This document shows positions 1 to 9,009 of a stretch of DNA of 64,000 nt, one piece after another. The stretch comes from Halobellus rufus (GTDB lineage: Archaea > Halobacteriota > Halobacteria > Halobacteriales > Haloferacaceae), in NCBI RefSeq assembly GCF_000739575.1, contig NZ_BBJO01000009.1, forward strand, positions 62,001 to 126,000, given 5' to 3'. Position numbers and translations under genes: made by a program. Numbering within the stretch: the first letter of the stretch is position 1; each line of letters opens with the position of its first letter. The notes under the pieces are model-generated. The model saw only the letters and a program-made list of their open reading frames with translations, had not been told where the DNA came from and ran no database searches.

Positions 1-260
1 ACAGCCTCGTCGAAGTCGGCAGCCTGCTGGCGCTGTTGATCCTCTCGGTCGGTCTCTACCACCTCCCCTCGAAGACGGAGGCGCTCTTCGAGCTCCCCCG
101 TTCTCGGCGTCTCCCCGTGCTCGTGGTCGTCGGAGCTGTGTTCTCGGTCTTGACGTCGGTGCGGTACGACGTCGGCTTGAGTCTGCTCGCCGGAGCGGCG
201 ATGTTCGCGACCCTCGCTCTCGGCGGAGAGTGGCACGAAATCGTCGAAGAGGGGAACTGA
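1..260 (+). CDS. C-terminal part of a membrane protein, cut by the window edge
   Basis: The reading frame is already open at base 3 and runs to a TGA at 258-260, so the true start lies upstream of the window. The visible ~85 residues hold about three hydrophobic segments (around LLALLILSVGLYHL, VLVVVGAVFSVL and LSLLAGAAMFATLALGG) joined by short charged loops. This points to the end of a multi-pass membrane protein. I do not recognise the family. A TTG at 36 could act as a start, but the frame continues in hydrophobic sequence before it, which argues for truncation by the window. Confidence 0.6.
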   Translation, partial: SLVEVGSLLALLILSVGLYHLPSKTEALFELPRSRRLPVLVVVGAVFSVLTSVRYDVGLSLLAGAAMFATLALGGEWHEIVEEGN

Positions 261-335
261 CGCCGACAGCCTGAGAGCCGAGCGGGACGGCCCCGGACGA
301 AAACGGGTTTGTACCGCCGCCGACCAATCACGGAT

Positions 336-659
336 ATGACCGACTTCGACCCCGAGAAGTTCGAGGACAAGTACGCCAACTACTTCCCCGAACTCCAGCG
401 CGCGTACAAGAACGCCTTCGAGACGATGAACGACACCTACGACTCCGAACTCGTCCACGCCATCGACCAGCAGATCCTCAACGAGTCCGAGCCGTTCTAC
501 GAGGACGGCGACTTCCGGATCGAACTCCCGGAGAACCCGTCCGACCGGCTGACCGCCGTCGTCGTCGACGACGAGAAGCTCTCGGGGGTGCTCGATGCGT
601 ACCTCGAGGAACTCCGCCGGCAGCACCGACGCGTGTTCGGCCTCGACGACGACGAGTGA
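336..659 (+). CDS. Small conserved haloarchaeal protein (DUF5783-like)
   Basis: This is a 107-residue acidic soluble protein beginning MTDFDPEKFEDKY. It has no signal peptide or membrane segment and looks mostly helical. The ATG at 336 is preferred to one at 309 because the intervening residues (MYRRRPITD) are basic and unlike the rest. From memory the sequence fits the uncharacterised family DUF5783, found in haloarchaea; the number is from recall and unverified. It stands alone, about 75 bases after the preceding gene and 100 before the NifU-domain gene. No function can be assigned. Confidence 0.75.
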   Translation: MTDFDPEKFEDKYANYFPELQRAYKNAFETMNDTYDSELVHAIDQQILNESEPFYEDGDFRIELPENPSDRLTAVVVDDEKLSGVLDAYLEELRRQHRRVFGLDDDE

Positions 660-761
660 CGTCCGATCGACGACGCGAAACGACGCACGAAACCGGCGGA
701 GATACGGCCGCCGCGTTGTGCGAACCAAAGGCCTAAGCCCGTCGACGCCGAAGCGCTGGGT

Positions 762-1124
762 ATGAGCACGGACGCTGCAAGCGGCGACGACGACCTGAAA
801 GAGCGCGTCACGAACTTCCTGCGCCGGAACTTCCCGCAGATCCAGATGCACGGCGGATCCGCGGCGATTCAGAACCTTGACCGCGAGAACGGCGAGGTCA
901 CGATCATGCTCGGCGGCGCGTGTTCGGGCTGTGGCATCTCCCCGATGACGATCCAGGCGATCAAGAGCCGGATGGTCAAGGAGATCCCCGAGATCGAGAT
1001 GGTCCACGCCGAGACCGGAATGGGCGGCGGTGGCCACGGCGGCGACGGAATGGCCCCCTCGTTCCCCGGCGAGGAGAGCGGCGAGGACCGAGACGGCGAC
1101 GAAGGCCCGCAGGCTCCGTTCTAA
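762..1124 (+). CDS. NifU C-terminal domain protein (Fe-S cluster scaffold or carrier)
   Basis: The 120-residue protein carries a NifU-type C-terminal domain. Residues ~10-85 contain the conserved block around IQMHGGSAAIQ and the CSGCG motif (CxxC), whose cysteines bind an Fe-S cluster in this family. Such proteins assemble or carry clusters to apo-enzymes in the cytoplasm. The last ~35 residues are a Gly-, Met- and acid-rich tail without recognisable fold, as is common in haloarchaeal versions. It is monocistronic, 86 bases before the sulfatase gene. Family assignment is firm; client proteins are unknown. Confidence 0.88.
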   Translation: MSTDAASGDDDLKERVTNFLRRNFPQIQMHGGSAAIQNLDRENGEVTIMLGGACSGCGISPMTIQAIKSRMVKEIPEIEMVHAETGMGGGGHGGDGMAPSFPGEESGEDRDGDEGPQAPF

Positions 1125-1210
1125 CTCGAATCCGATTCTCCGCGGGAGCCGTGTTTCGCTGACGCCGCAGGACCGGAGGCTCTTTGACGCCGTCGGCGAG
1201 ACGTAGGTGT

Positions 1211-2758
1211 ATGACCACCGGATCACCCGAGAACGTTCTCTTCGTGGTGATGGACACGGTCCGAAAGGACCGGCTCACGCCCTACGGGTACGATCGCCCC
1301 ACGACGCCGAACTTGGAAGCCTTCGCCGAGGAGGCGACGGTCTTCGAGCAGGCGGTCGCACCCGCGCCGTGGACGCTGCCGGTCCACGCCTCGCTCTTCA
1401 CCGGGATGTACCCCTCACAGCACGGGGCGGATCAGGAGAACCCCTATCTGGAGGGAGTGACGACGCTGGCGGAGACGCTCTCGGCGGCGGGGTACGACAC
1501 GGCCTGTTACTCCTCGAACGCGTGGATCACGCCCTACACCCACCTCACCGACGGGTTCGACGACCAGGACAACTTCTTCGAGGTGATGCCCGGCGAGTTC
1601 CTCTCGGGACCGCTGGCCCGCGCGTGGAAGGCGATGAACGACAACGAGGCGCTGCGAGCGATGGCCGACAAGATCGTCAGCCTCGGCAACACCGCCCACG
1701 AGTTCTTCGCGGGCGGCGGGAGCGCCGACTCGAAGACGCCCGCCGTCGTCGACCGCACGAAGTCGTTCATCGAGGATTCGGACCGATCGTTCGCGTTCAT
1801 CAACCTGATGGACGCGCACCTGCCGTATCACCCGCCCGAGGAGTTCGCCGAGGAGTTCGCCCCCGGCGTCGACTCGACCGAGGTGTGTCAGAACTCCAAG
1901 GAGTACAACTCCGGCGCGCGCGACATCGACGACGACGAGTGGGACGACATCCGCGGGCTGTACGACGCCGAAATCGCGCACATCGACGACCAACTCGGGC
2001 GGTTGTTCGACTGGCTGAAGGCCGACGGACGGTGGGACGACACGATGGTCGTCGTCTGCGCGGACCACGGTGAACTGCACGGCGAGCACGACCTCTACGG
2101 CCACGAGTTCTGCCTGTACGACCCGCTCGTGAACGTCCCCCTGCTGGTCAAACACCCCGCGCTCGACGACGACCGCCGCGAGGACCAAGTCGAGTTGCTC
2201 GACCTGTATCACACCGTCCTCGACACCCTCGACGTCGAGGGCGGGACGCCTTCCGCACCCGATGACGACGTCGTCGCGCTCGATCGGACGCGCTCGCTGG
2301 TCTCCGATTCGTACCGCTCTTTCGACGGCGTCGGCGACGAGAAACGCGACCCCGGTCAACGCGGCGACGGCGAGTACGCCTTCATCGAGTACTCCCGGCC
2401 GGTCGTCGAGTTGAACCAGTTAGAGGAGAAGGCGGCCGACGCTGGGCTCACGATTCCGAGCGACTCGCGCTTCTACTCGCGGATGCGCGCCGCGCGCCGG
2501 ATCGACGGCAAGTACGTCCGGATCGACCGCATCGCCGACGAGGCGTACCGTCTCGACGACGACCCCGGCGAGACCGAGAACGTCGCGGGCGAGGGCGACC
2601 CCGTCGTCGACGCCGTCGAGGCGACGCTCGCGGACTTCGAGTCGGCGGTCGGCGGCGCGTGGACCGACGCGCTCGACGACGACGTCGACGACGACGCCGT
2701 CGACGAGATGGACGACGAGGCGCAGGAGCGGCTTCGGGATCTGGGGTATCTGGAGTAG
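1211..2758 (+). CDS. Sulfatase-fold (alkaline phosphatase superfamily) hydrolase
   Basis: A 515-residue soluble protein. The N terminus VLFVVMDTVRKDRL and the later CADHGELHGEH supply the metal-binding Asp and His residues of the sulfatase / alkaline phosphatase fold. The segment APWTLPVHASLFTGMYPSQHG sits where sulfatases carry their Cys/Ser nucleophile, but here the position is Thr (PWTLP). A formylglycine sulfatase is therefore unlikely; a Thr-nucleophile phospho- or sulfo-hydrolase, or a transferase, is more probable. The ATG at 1211 (MTTGSPEN) is preferred to one at 1184. The C terminus is very Asp-rich. There is no signal peptide, so it should be cytoplasmic. Substrate unknown. Confidence 0.82.
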   Translation: MTTGSPENVLFVVMDTVRKDRLTPYGYDRPTTPNLEAFAEEATVFEQAVAPAPWTLPVHASLFTGMYPSQHGADQENPYLEGVTTLAETLSAAGYDTACYSSNAWITPYTHLTDGFDDQDNFFEVMPGEFLSGPLARAWKAMNDNEALRAMADKIVSLGNTAHEFFAGGGSADSKTPAVVDRTKSFIEDSDRSFAFINLMDAHLPYHPPEEFAEEFAPGVDSTEVCQNSKEYNSGARDIDDDEWDDIRGLYDAEIAHIDDQLGRLFDWLKADGRWDDTMVVVCADHGELHGEHDLYGHEFCLYDPLVNVPLLVKHPALDDDRREDQVELLDLYHTVLDTLDVEGGTPSAPDDDVVALDRTRSLVSDSYRSFDGVGDEKRDPGQRGDGEYAFIEYSRPVVELNQLEEKAADAGLTIPSDSRFYSRMRAARRIDGKYVRIDRIADEAYRLDDDPGETENVAGEGDPVVDAVEATLADFESAVGGAWTDALDDDVDDDAVDEMDDEAQERLRDLGYLE

Positions 2759-2846
2759 CGCTCCACCTCTTTCTGCGGAGGGGTCCTGCAGATCCCTCCG
2801 CGCGAAAAACCTGTCTCGCTGAGCGGAGCGAACGGTGAAAAAAGTG

Positions 2847-5800
2847 CTACATGAAATCCGCGAACCCTGACTGCTTGTTCTTGTCGTTCTCGAAGACGGA
2901 TTCGAGGCTCTGTTCGAGCACTTCCAGCCGCTGTTTGGTGTACTCTCGGCAGCCGAACTCCTCGGCGACGTGGATGGCGGTGTCCATGTACTTGTTCACC
3001 GACCCCTTGTGCACCGTAAGGTTCACGCGCCCGCCGCACTCGCGGCAGTCGCCGGTGAGCGGCATCCGTCGATATTTCTCGCCGCAGTCGAGACAGCGCG
3101 TCTCCTGTCTGGAGAAGGCTCTGAGGTTCCCGATCAGGTCTGGCAGGAAGTGGTACTCGATGACCCGCTCTGCGACGTCGGTCTCGTCGACCGCGCGGAG
3201 CTTTCGGGAGAGTTCCAGTTGGGCGTCCATCTTGTCCATCATCGACCCGAGCGTCTTGTAAGCGGAGAGGTCGGGGCCGAGCGCGATGTTCGAGGTGTCG
3301 TGGGTGTGGTCGAAGCCGCGGTACTCGTCGTCGGTGCCGAGGGTGTCTTCTCCCAACTGGATCAGGTCCTCGACGGCCTCGGGGTCTTCGAGTTCGAGCG
3401 TCGCCTCGTAGAACTCGCGGGGGTACTGCCGCACGATGTCCATATTGTGCGCCTCGTCGTCGATCTCGCTGGGATCGATGCGCGAGGACATCACGAGCGG
3501 CGCGTCCATCTGGCCGCCCGCTTGTCGGGGAGGTACTGCTTCGAGAAGTTGAGCAGGCCGTCCATCAGCAGCATCACGCAGTCTTCGTCGCCGTCGCACT
3601 GGCCGGTATATATGTCGTTAGCGACCAGCGTGTTTGTTTCCTCGACAGTCAGTGAGTACGTGTGGTCGACAGTCGTCGGCGTAATCTCGACCGATGTGAT
3701 TTTGTCGGCCCACACCTCACCACCGTCACCGAAGAGCCTCTGTGACCGCGTTTCGATCCGATCGACTGCGTTCGCAAGCGTTTCTTCCTTTCGCTTGAGG
3801 TGGAACCCGATTCGGTCGGCAAAGCGAACCGCGTTCTGCGACGTTACCTTCAGAACCCACGTCTCGAAAGACTGCGGTTCGTCGTAGAACTCAGCGACTG
3901 CACCGGTCTCCGGGGTTCGTTCTTCACGGTACACCTTCGACGCGATACCGAATCGCTTGAGTGCCGCGATGAGGTCGGACTGGAGGTCGTCACTCACAGT
4001 GTATGCTTTCACCTCCACTCGATCGGTCGAGGTACTCCCATCGCCGGAGAAGTACGCAGCAAGGAACGATCGGAGAACCGAATCCGGAGCCGACAGTACG
4101 CAGTCGGGAATCCGTTTTGTCTCCGCACGACTCCCGGCGTCGAGGATGTCCGAAAATAGTGTGGCGACGAGTCGACTGGAAACCGTAATCTTCCACTTGT
4201 TCTCCTCGAATGCGTCGGCATTGAGGATTCTGTCGAACGTTTCGACAATTTCTTCCCTTGGAACATCGTCTGGCGTACAGATAGTCGTCTGATAGAAAGA
4301 CCCAGATTCTCGTCGTGTGAACCCTTCAGCAGCGTAGTATCCAAGCAGAGTTCCAACTGTCTCGTCGACCACGAACTCCCGCGAAATCGAAGTTTTGTCG
4401 CGCCGCACGCCAAGTTCAACTTCGTCAGGAACACGTTCGATGACCGTCTCACGGTCGAACAGGTCAATTACGACGCCAGCGGGTATACTATCTCTCGACA
4501 CCCAGTTGTACACCGTCGATTGACTGACATCGAGTGCTTCAGCGACTGGCTTCAGGTATCCTTCAGCGTCTGTCGCGTCGTTGAGGAGTTCTTTGAGAGC
4601 GGACTCACCGATTCCGCGAATCATTAGGTCCTCGTCCGGGACCGTCTCCGTGGTGAGGAATTCGTCCAGCAAGTCGAACGTCCAGCGTTCACCATCGATG
4701 GGGATTCGTTTCGGTGTGGGAACGACATCTTCGACCGAAAGGTCACGTGCATCGATCCGCTCGACCCCCTCACCAGTCCACCGACGCATTGAGTGGTCTG
4801 GAGTTACTGTCAGTTCCTGGCCACTCTTGGTCTCGACCCTGATGAGGTGGTCTGGCGCGGGATGCTTCGAGACTGCATCGACTCGCTGGAGTGATTCCTC
4901 GCCATTCTCGTCCACAGATGGAACGTACACGTCGCCGCCGAGTTCCTGTACGAGCGCACCAAAGTCGTCCTCGTCAGCAGCATCGGGGTCAAGCCGCTCT
5001 TCGACTAGCGATTTGATCGGGTCGTAGTGCCACTCTCCCGCCTCATCCTCGAACCAGACTTTCGTCTCCGGATGGAAGCAGTTCCGACGCTTCGCGGCGT
5101 GGAAGTACGGATGCGCGTAGCCGACGGCGGCGGACGTGAAACCGACGACGCGGCCGACGACAGCGGCTGACGTGTGCGGGGCCATCCCGAAGACGAGTTC
5201 GCCGACGAGGTCCTGCCGTTCCTCGACCTCGTAGAACGCGGGCAGGCCGTAGTACTGTTCGAGGAGATCGTCGACGAAGTCGGCGGTCTTGAGCATGTGC
5301 TCGGCCGCGCCGTCGGAGAGGACGATGTCCTGAACTTTCAGTTCGACCAGTTGGTCGTCGAACTCCAGCGGCTCGCCGTCGACGTCGGTCTCGTAGCCCA
5401 GTTCGCGGAAGTCCGCGGCGGTCACGTCGAGTTCGGCGGGGCGGACCGCCGTGACGGGGAGGTCCGTCATGTCGTAGCGGACCGTGCCGTCCTTGAACGA
5501 CGTGACGCCGTTCTTCGCGCGGAGGACGCCCTTCTCCATCGGCTCGGGCGTCTTGTCCGCCGAGGTGAGCCCCTTCACGCCCTTCAGGATGTCGTAGGCG
5601 GACTCGCGCTCGCCCACCGCTTCGAGTGCGCGGCGGTACTCCTCGCCGACGTCGACCGAGAACCAGTCGGGGCTCGTGACGTCGCGTTCGCAGTGCTCGC
5701 AGTAGACGCGCCCGGATTCGTCGGGCTCGACTACCTGCCCGCACTCCTCGCACTCGTAGTGCGGTTCGGTGTGAGTGCCGCAGTCCGCGCAGGTCGTCCG

Positions 5801-8017
5801 GTAGGTGTGAGTGCCGCAGTCCGGACAGACGCGATCGCCGACGCGGACGTCGACGACGCCGCGGCGACCCTGTTCGTCCCTGTTTCGGGCCGCCTCGCCG
5901 ACGTCGCGCTGGCTGCCGCCGGCCTCGCCGATCGGGAAGAGGGTGTGAACCGCGGGCGAGAGGTCGCGCGATTCCGACTTCTCGGGGCGACCCATTCGGT
6001 TGCCGATGCGGGTCGGGGCGCGCTCGCGGACCTCGAACGGGGCGACCTCGTTGACGGCCTTGACGGCGCTCTCGCCGCCGTCCCACGAGCGGGCCGACGG
6101 GGAGACGTCGGTCGGTTCCCAGGTCCGTTTCAGCGTCCGCGACGCGTCCTCCCGCTCGACGAACCCGAGCGAGCGGACCAGCGAGTGCCACTCCGGCACT
6201 CGGATCGACTCCTCGCGCTGGGTGTGTTCGACGAGCAGGTGTTCGAGGATCGCCGCGATCGACTCGGTCTTCTCCAGTTCGAGGACGGTCTCGCCGGTCC
6301 CGCCCGCGACGTCGTCAGCGGTGTCGTCGGATCCGAGCCCCGCGTCGTCGGCGTCGTCGGAGCCGGCCGCGAGTCCGCCGTCGGCCTCGGCGCTGACGAC
6401 GCGTCCGTGCTCGACGGCGTCGGCGAGCGATTCGAACTGCTCGACCGAGACGTCGTGCCACAGATACGTGTAGTCGGGGTGCAGCGGGCAGTCGTACTCG
6501 GACGCCCACTCCATCGCCTTCTCGGGGGTCGGGTGTTCGAGGTCGACCGCGGGGTCGTCGGCGAGCGCCTGGACGGGCGCACCGGCGGCCTCGAACTCCT
6601 GTACCCACCACTCGTAGACGTAGGAGGCGGGGGCGAGCTGGTGGTTGTTCTCGACGAACTCCCCGAAGTTCACGAGGTACTCGCCGAGGTCGAGGATCTT
6701 CTCGACGCCGTTTCTGATTTCGAGTGCCTCCTCGGGGTCGTCGATGCGGCGGACGTCCCCGTTCGCGAGGCGGACCGTCGGCCCCTCGATGGAGTCGACG
6801 GGGATGACGCCCGCGGCCTTCCCCGGGCGCTCGGTCTTGATCTGCGTCCCGGTCGCGAGGAAGTCGTCGACGAGGTGCATCGTCGCCGGGTGGACGCCCG
6901 CGGTCGCGAAGCCGTGGTTGCGCGCCCGGCCGTACCGGAGGCGGAAGCCGCCCGACTGGCTCGGGTGGCCGAAGACGGGCCGCCCGGCGATGAGGTCCCG
7001 CAGGTACTTCTTCGCCGGATCGAGCCGCGCCGGGCCGGCCGGGTCGTCTGCGGCGTCCGGCTCACCGCTGTCGTCGCCGTCGCTCGCGCCGTCAGCCTCG
7101 CGTCCGTCGTCGGTATCGCTCTCGGTCGACTCCTCGCCTTCCGGTGCGTCGGCGTCGCCCGCGTCGTCGTCGCTCTTTCCGATCGTCCCGTCGATGAGGT
7201 CCTGCAGCCACGGCCAGTCGACCTCGTCGAGCCCGCGGGTGTAGCGCTGGATCTTCGGGGCTTTCAGCGCGATCCCCTCCGCGAGGACGAGACACATCCC
7301 GCCCCGGGCGGAGTTGGTGTCGACGCGTTCGAGGTCGCGGAAGCCCGAGACCTCCTCGTCGCCGGTGGCCTCCCCGTCGAGCATGATCGGCATGTGCTCG
7401 GCGATGAACTTCGTCTCCTTGTCCTTCGGCGAGTACTGCAGGCCGGTCTCCTTGTCGTAGAGGGCGACCTCCTCGGCGTAGCGCTCGACCTCGTCGCTCC
7501 GGGCCTCGTACTCCTCGATGCCGAGCAGCGAGCGCGCGTAGTCGGCGACGAGGACGGAGAGCGCCTGCGCGGTCCCGCCGGCGGAGCGGATCGGGCCCGC
7601 GTAGTAGACGTTCACGAACTCCGTCCCGTCGTCGTTCTCGAGGATCTCGACGCGGTCGATCCCCTCGATCGGCGCGGCGACGACGCCCTCGGTGAGCAGC
7701 GCGACCGCGGTCCGGACCGCGCCCTCGACCTTTCCGGCGCGGCTGTCGTAGTCGCCGACGGTCCCCTCGACGAAGTCGGTGACGAGTTCGAGGGCGGCCT
7801 CCTCGCGGGACATCTGCCCCTCGAGTTCGCGGACGCGCTCGGCGACGCCGGGGATTCCGAGGATGTTCTCCACCCTGTCGGCCATGTCCTTCGCGACCGG
7901 GATCTCGACCTCCGGCTCGGGGTCGTACCCCATCCCCTTCGCGCGCTCGGCGCGGTCGAACGCCTCGTCGAGCCGGGATTCGATGCGCTCGAAGTACCGC
8001 CTGTCGTCGTCGTGCAC
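2847..8017 (-). CDS. polD2: DNA polymerase D large subunit DP2, with intein; frameshifted
   Basis: This is the catalytic subunit of the archaeal replicative polymerase PolD. It starts with GTG at 8017 (MHDDDRRYFERIE). Zinc-binding cysteine clusters lie at ~731-775 (CPDCG, CADCG, CEECG, CEHC) and near the C terminus (CLDCG, CRECG). The catalytic motif KRRN-CDGDED is split by an intein at residues 980-1473. After KQYLPDKR the frame is lost: one base is missing from a C run at 3517-3519, and the next frame continues GGQMDAPLVMSSRIDP to the stop at 2847. With the base restored the precursor is about 1723 aa, and 1229 aa after splicing. DP2 is essential, so I infer a sequence error. It follows the PPC-domain gene by two bases. 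Confidence 0.93.
3599..5080 (-). other. Intein with LAGLIDADG homing endonuclease inside PolD DP2
   Basis: A 494-residue insertion interrupts KRRN|CDGDED. It opens with Cys (CFHPETKVW, splicing block A), has TPDH at 93-96 (block B), a helix-turn-helix-like stretch at ~175-205 (VAEALDVSQSTVYNW), two LAGLIDADG motifs (LLGYYAAEG at 245-253, FLAAYFSGDG at 339-348), then block F (HTYSLTVEE, 473-481) and the end IYTGQ before Cys+1. The last residue is Gln where most inteins have Asn, and the penultimate one is Gly rather than His; a Gln end is known from the Pyrococcus abyssi PolII intein at the same site. The DNA is visibly richer in A/T than the flanks, as expected of a mobile element. Confidence 0.95.
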
Positions 8018-8019
8018 GG

Positions 8020-8439
8020 CTACAGCCAGAGGTCCAGGTCGGTCACCTCGTCGTGCTCCCGTTCGAGCGACTCCTCGAACGCGCGGAGGTAGACCTCGCC
8101 CGCGAAGACGGTCGCGGCGTTGAGATGCCCCGCGAGTGCCTGTCCGCTCGGTCGCGAGAGCACTGCGTGCGTGTGTGCGAAGCGCTCGCCGTCGAGGTCG
8201 GCGACGTTACCCACGCAGGCGGCGACTTCGAGCGGTTCGTCGAACGTCACCGACTGGTACTCCTGGTCGTCCTGATCGTAGAACCACACCTCGGCGTCCT
8301 GCACCGCGCCCATCGCCTGAAACCACGCGGCGTCGATGCCTTCGAGATCGGCGAACTCCTCGATCTCCGTTCGCCAGTCGGCCCCCGTTTCGAGCCGAAG
8401 CAGAAACTCCCGGCTCGCGTCGACCTCGCGGTAGTGCAT
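8020..8439 (-). CDS. PPC (DUF296) domain protein, putative DNA-binding
   Basis: A 139-residue protein consisting of one PPC/DUF296 domain. Diagnostic parts are the early FLLRLETGADW, the central WFQAMGAVQDAEVWFYD and the late HTHAVLSRPSGQALAGHL, whose histidines match the metal-binding region of the family. In plants the domain occurs in AT-hook proteins; archaeal single-domain versions are trimers of unclear role. The ATG at 8439 (MHYREVD) is chosen over 8466 because homologues begin near it. It ends two bases before the DP2 start on the same strand, so the two are probably co-transcribed, with DP2 downstream. Confidence 0.85.
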   Translation of the reverse strand: MHYREVDASREFLLRLETGADWRTEIEEFADLEGIDAAWFQAMGAVQDAEVWFYDQDDQEYQSVTFDEPLEVAACVGNVADLDGERFAHTHAVLSRPSGQALAGHLNAATVFAGEVYLRAFEESLEREHDEVTDLDLWL

Positions 8440-8564
8440 ACCCTGTTGCTCGGGAGTCGCGGACAAAAATCATGCTGTCCCCTGTTCGGTCCGGTAGCGG
8501 CGGCTCGGTCGAACGGGGCAGTGGCTATCGCATCGGCCTCGAAAAAACCGCCGGGAACGCCCGC

Positions 8565-8732
8565 TTACGCCCAGTCTCGGAGCGACGGCGCTTCCGATAC
8601 CCGCATCGAGAGCCACGCATCATCGCGGGAGATGTCCGCGATAATGAACTCCGCCTGAGCGGGAGTGGAGTCCACCGAGGCCATCACCTCGGCGCGCGAC
8701 GCGTCGGACACTGCCGTCGCATTCGGCGTCAT
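8565..8732 (-). CDS. Small haloarchaeal protein (DUF7556-like), 55 aa
   Basis: An ATG at 8732 opens 55 codons to TAA at 8565-8567. The product begins MTPNATAVSD and contains the charged stretch FIIADISRDDAWLSM, ending RDWA. The pattern of a flexible N terminus, a segment like EVMASVDS, and an IxADIxRDDAW motif matches a small haloarchaeal family I recall as DUF7556; the number is from memory. The protein is soluble, without cysteines or a membrane segment. It lies alone, 125 bases upstream of the PPC-domain gene on the same strand. Function unknown. Confidence 0.6.
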   Translation of the reverse strand: MTPNATAVSDASRAEVMASVDSTPAQAEFIIADISRDDAWLSMRVSEAPSLRDWA

Positions 8733-9009
8733 GTTTGGTAGTCTATCTCATTCATACATAAACCCGTCGGATCGAACTCGGATTAGAACTAACGAATGAA
8801 CACCTTAGGAGGTGCATAAATATATGGATCGATGTGTTTTTGGACGATCTTGGTACGTATGGTCGGTATCGACCGCCCTATCGTGCGAGTATATACCAAG
8901 TAACACGCCTCAAACGAGGAACACGAAAGCGCATCCAGTACCGTGGGGGCCTGTAGCAAACTACCGACGCTCGGAGTAACTACTTGACGTGTGACAACAC
9001 ACACCAGAT
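8733..9009. other. AT-rich intergenic region between divergent genes
   Basis: I see no supportable gene here. The stretch is richer in A/T than the surrounding genes, with TATA-like runs such as ATAAATATATGG near 8816-8827. An inverted pair CTTGGTA (8849-8855) and TACCAAG (8894-8900) is separated by 38 bases. It must contain the promoters of the 55-aa gene on the left and the hydroxyacid oxidase on the right. Confidence 0.5.

Noticed and set aside
3491-3600. Programmed ribosomal frameshift in DP2
   Set aside because: No slippery heptamer or downstream structure is evident, and three other genes nearby show the same one-base homopolymer loss, so error is simpler.
5174-8092. A 972-codon plus-strand ORF opposite the DP2 gene
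   Set aside because: It is the antisense shadow of a GC-rich gene with strong third-position bias. Its product is Val/Leu/Asp/Arg-rich without any domain, while DP2 motifs on the minus strand are clear.
8849-8900. Inverted repeat CTTGGTA/TACCAAG as a terminator or attachment site
   Set aside because: Only seven pairs with a 38-base spacer and no T-tract; a chance match is likely.
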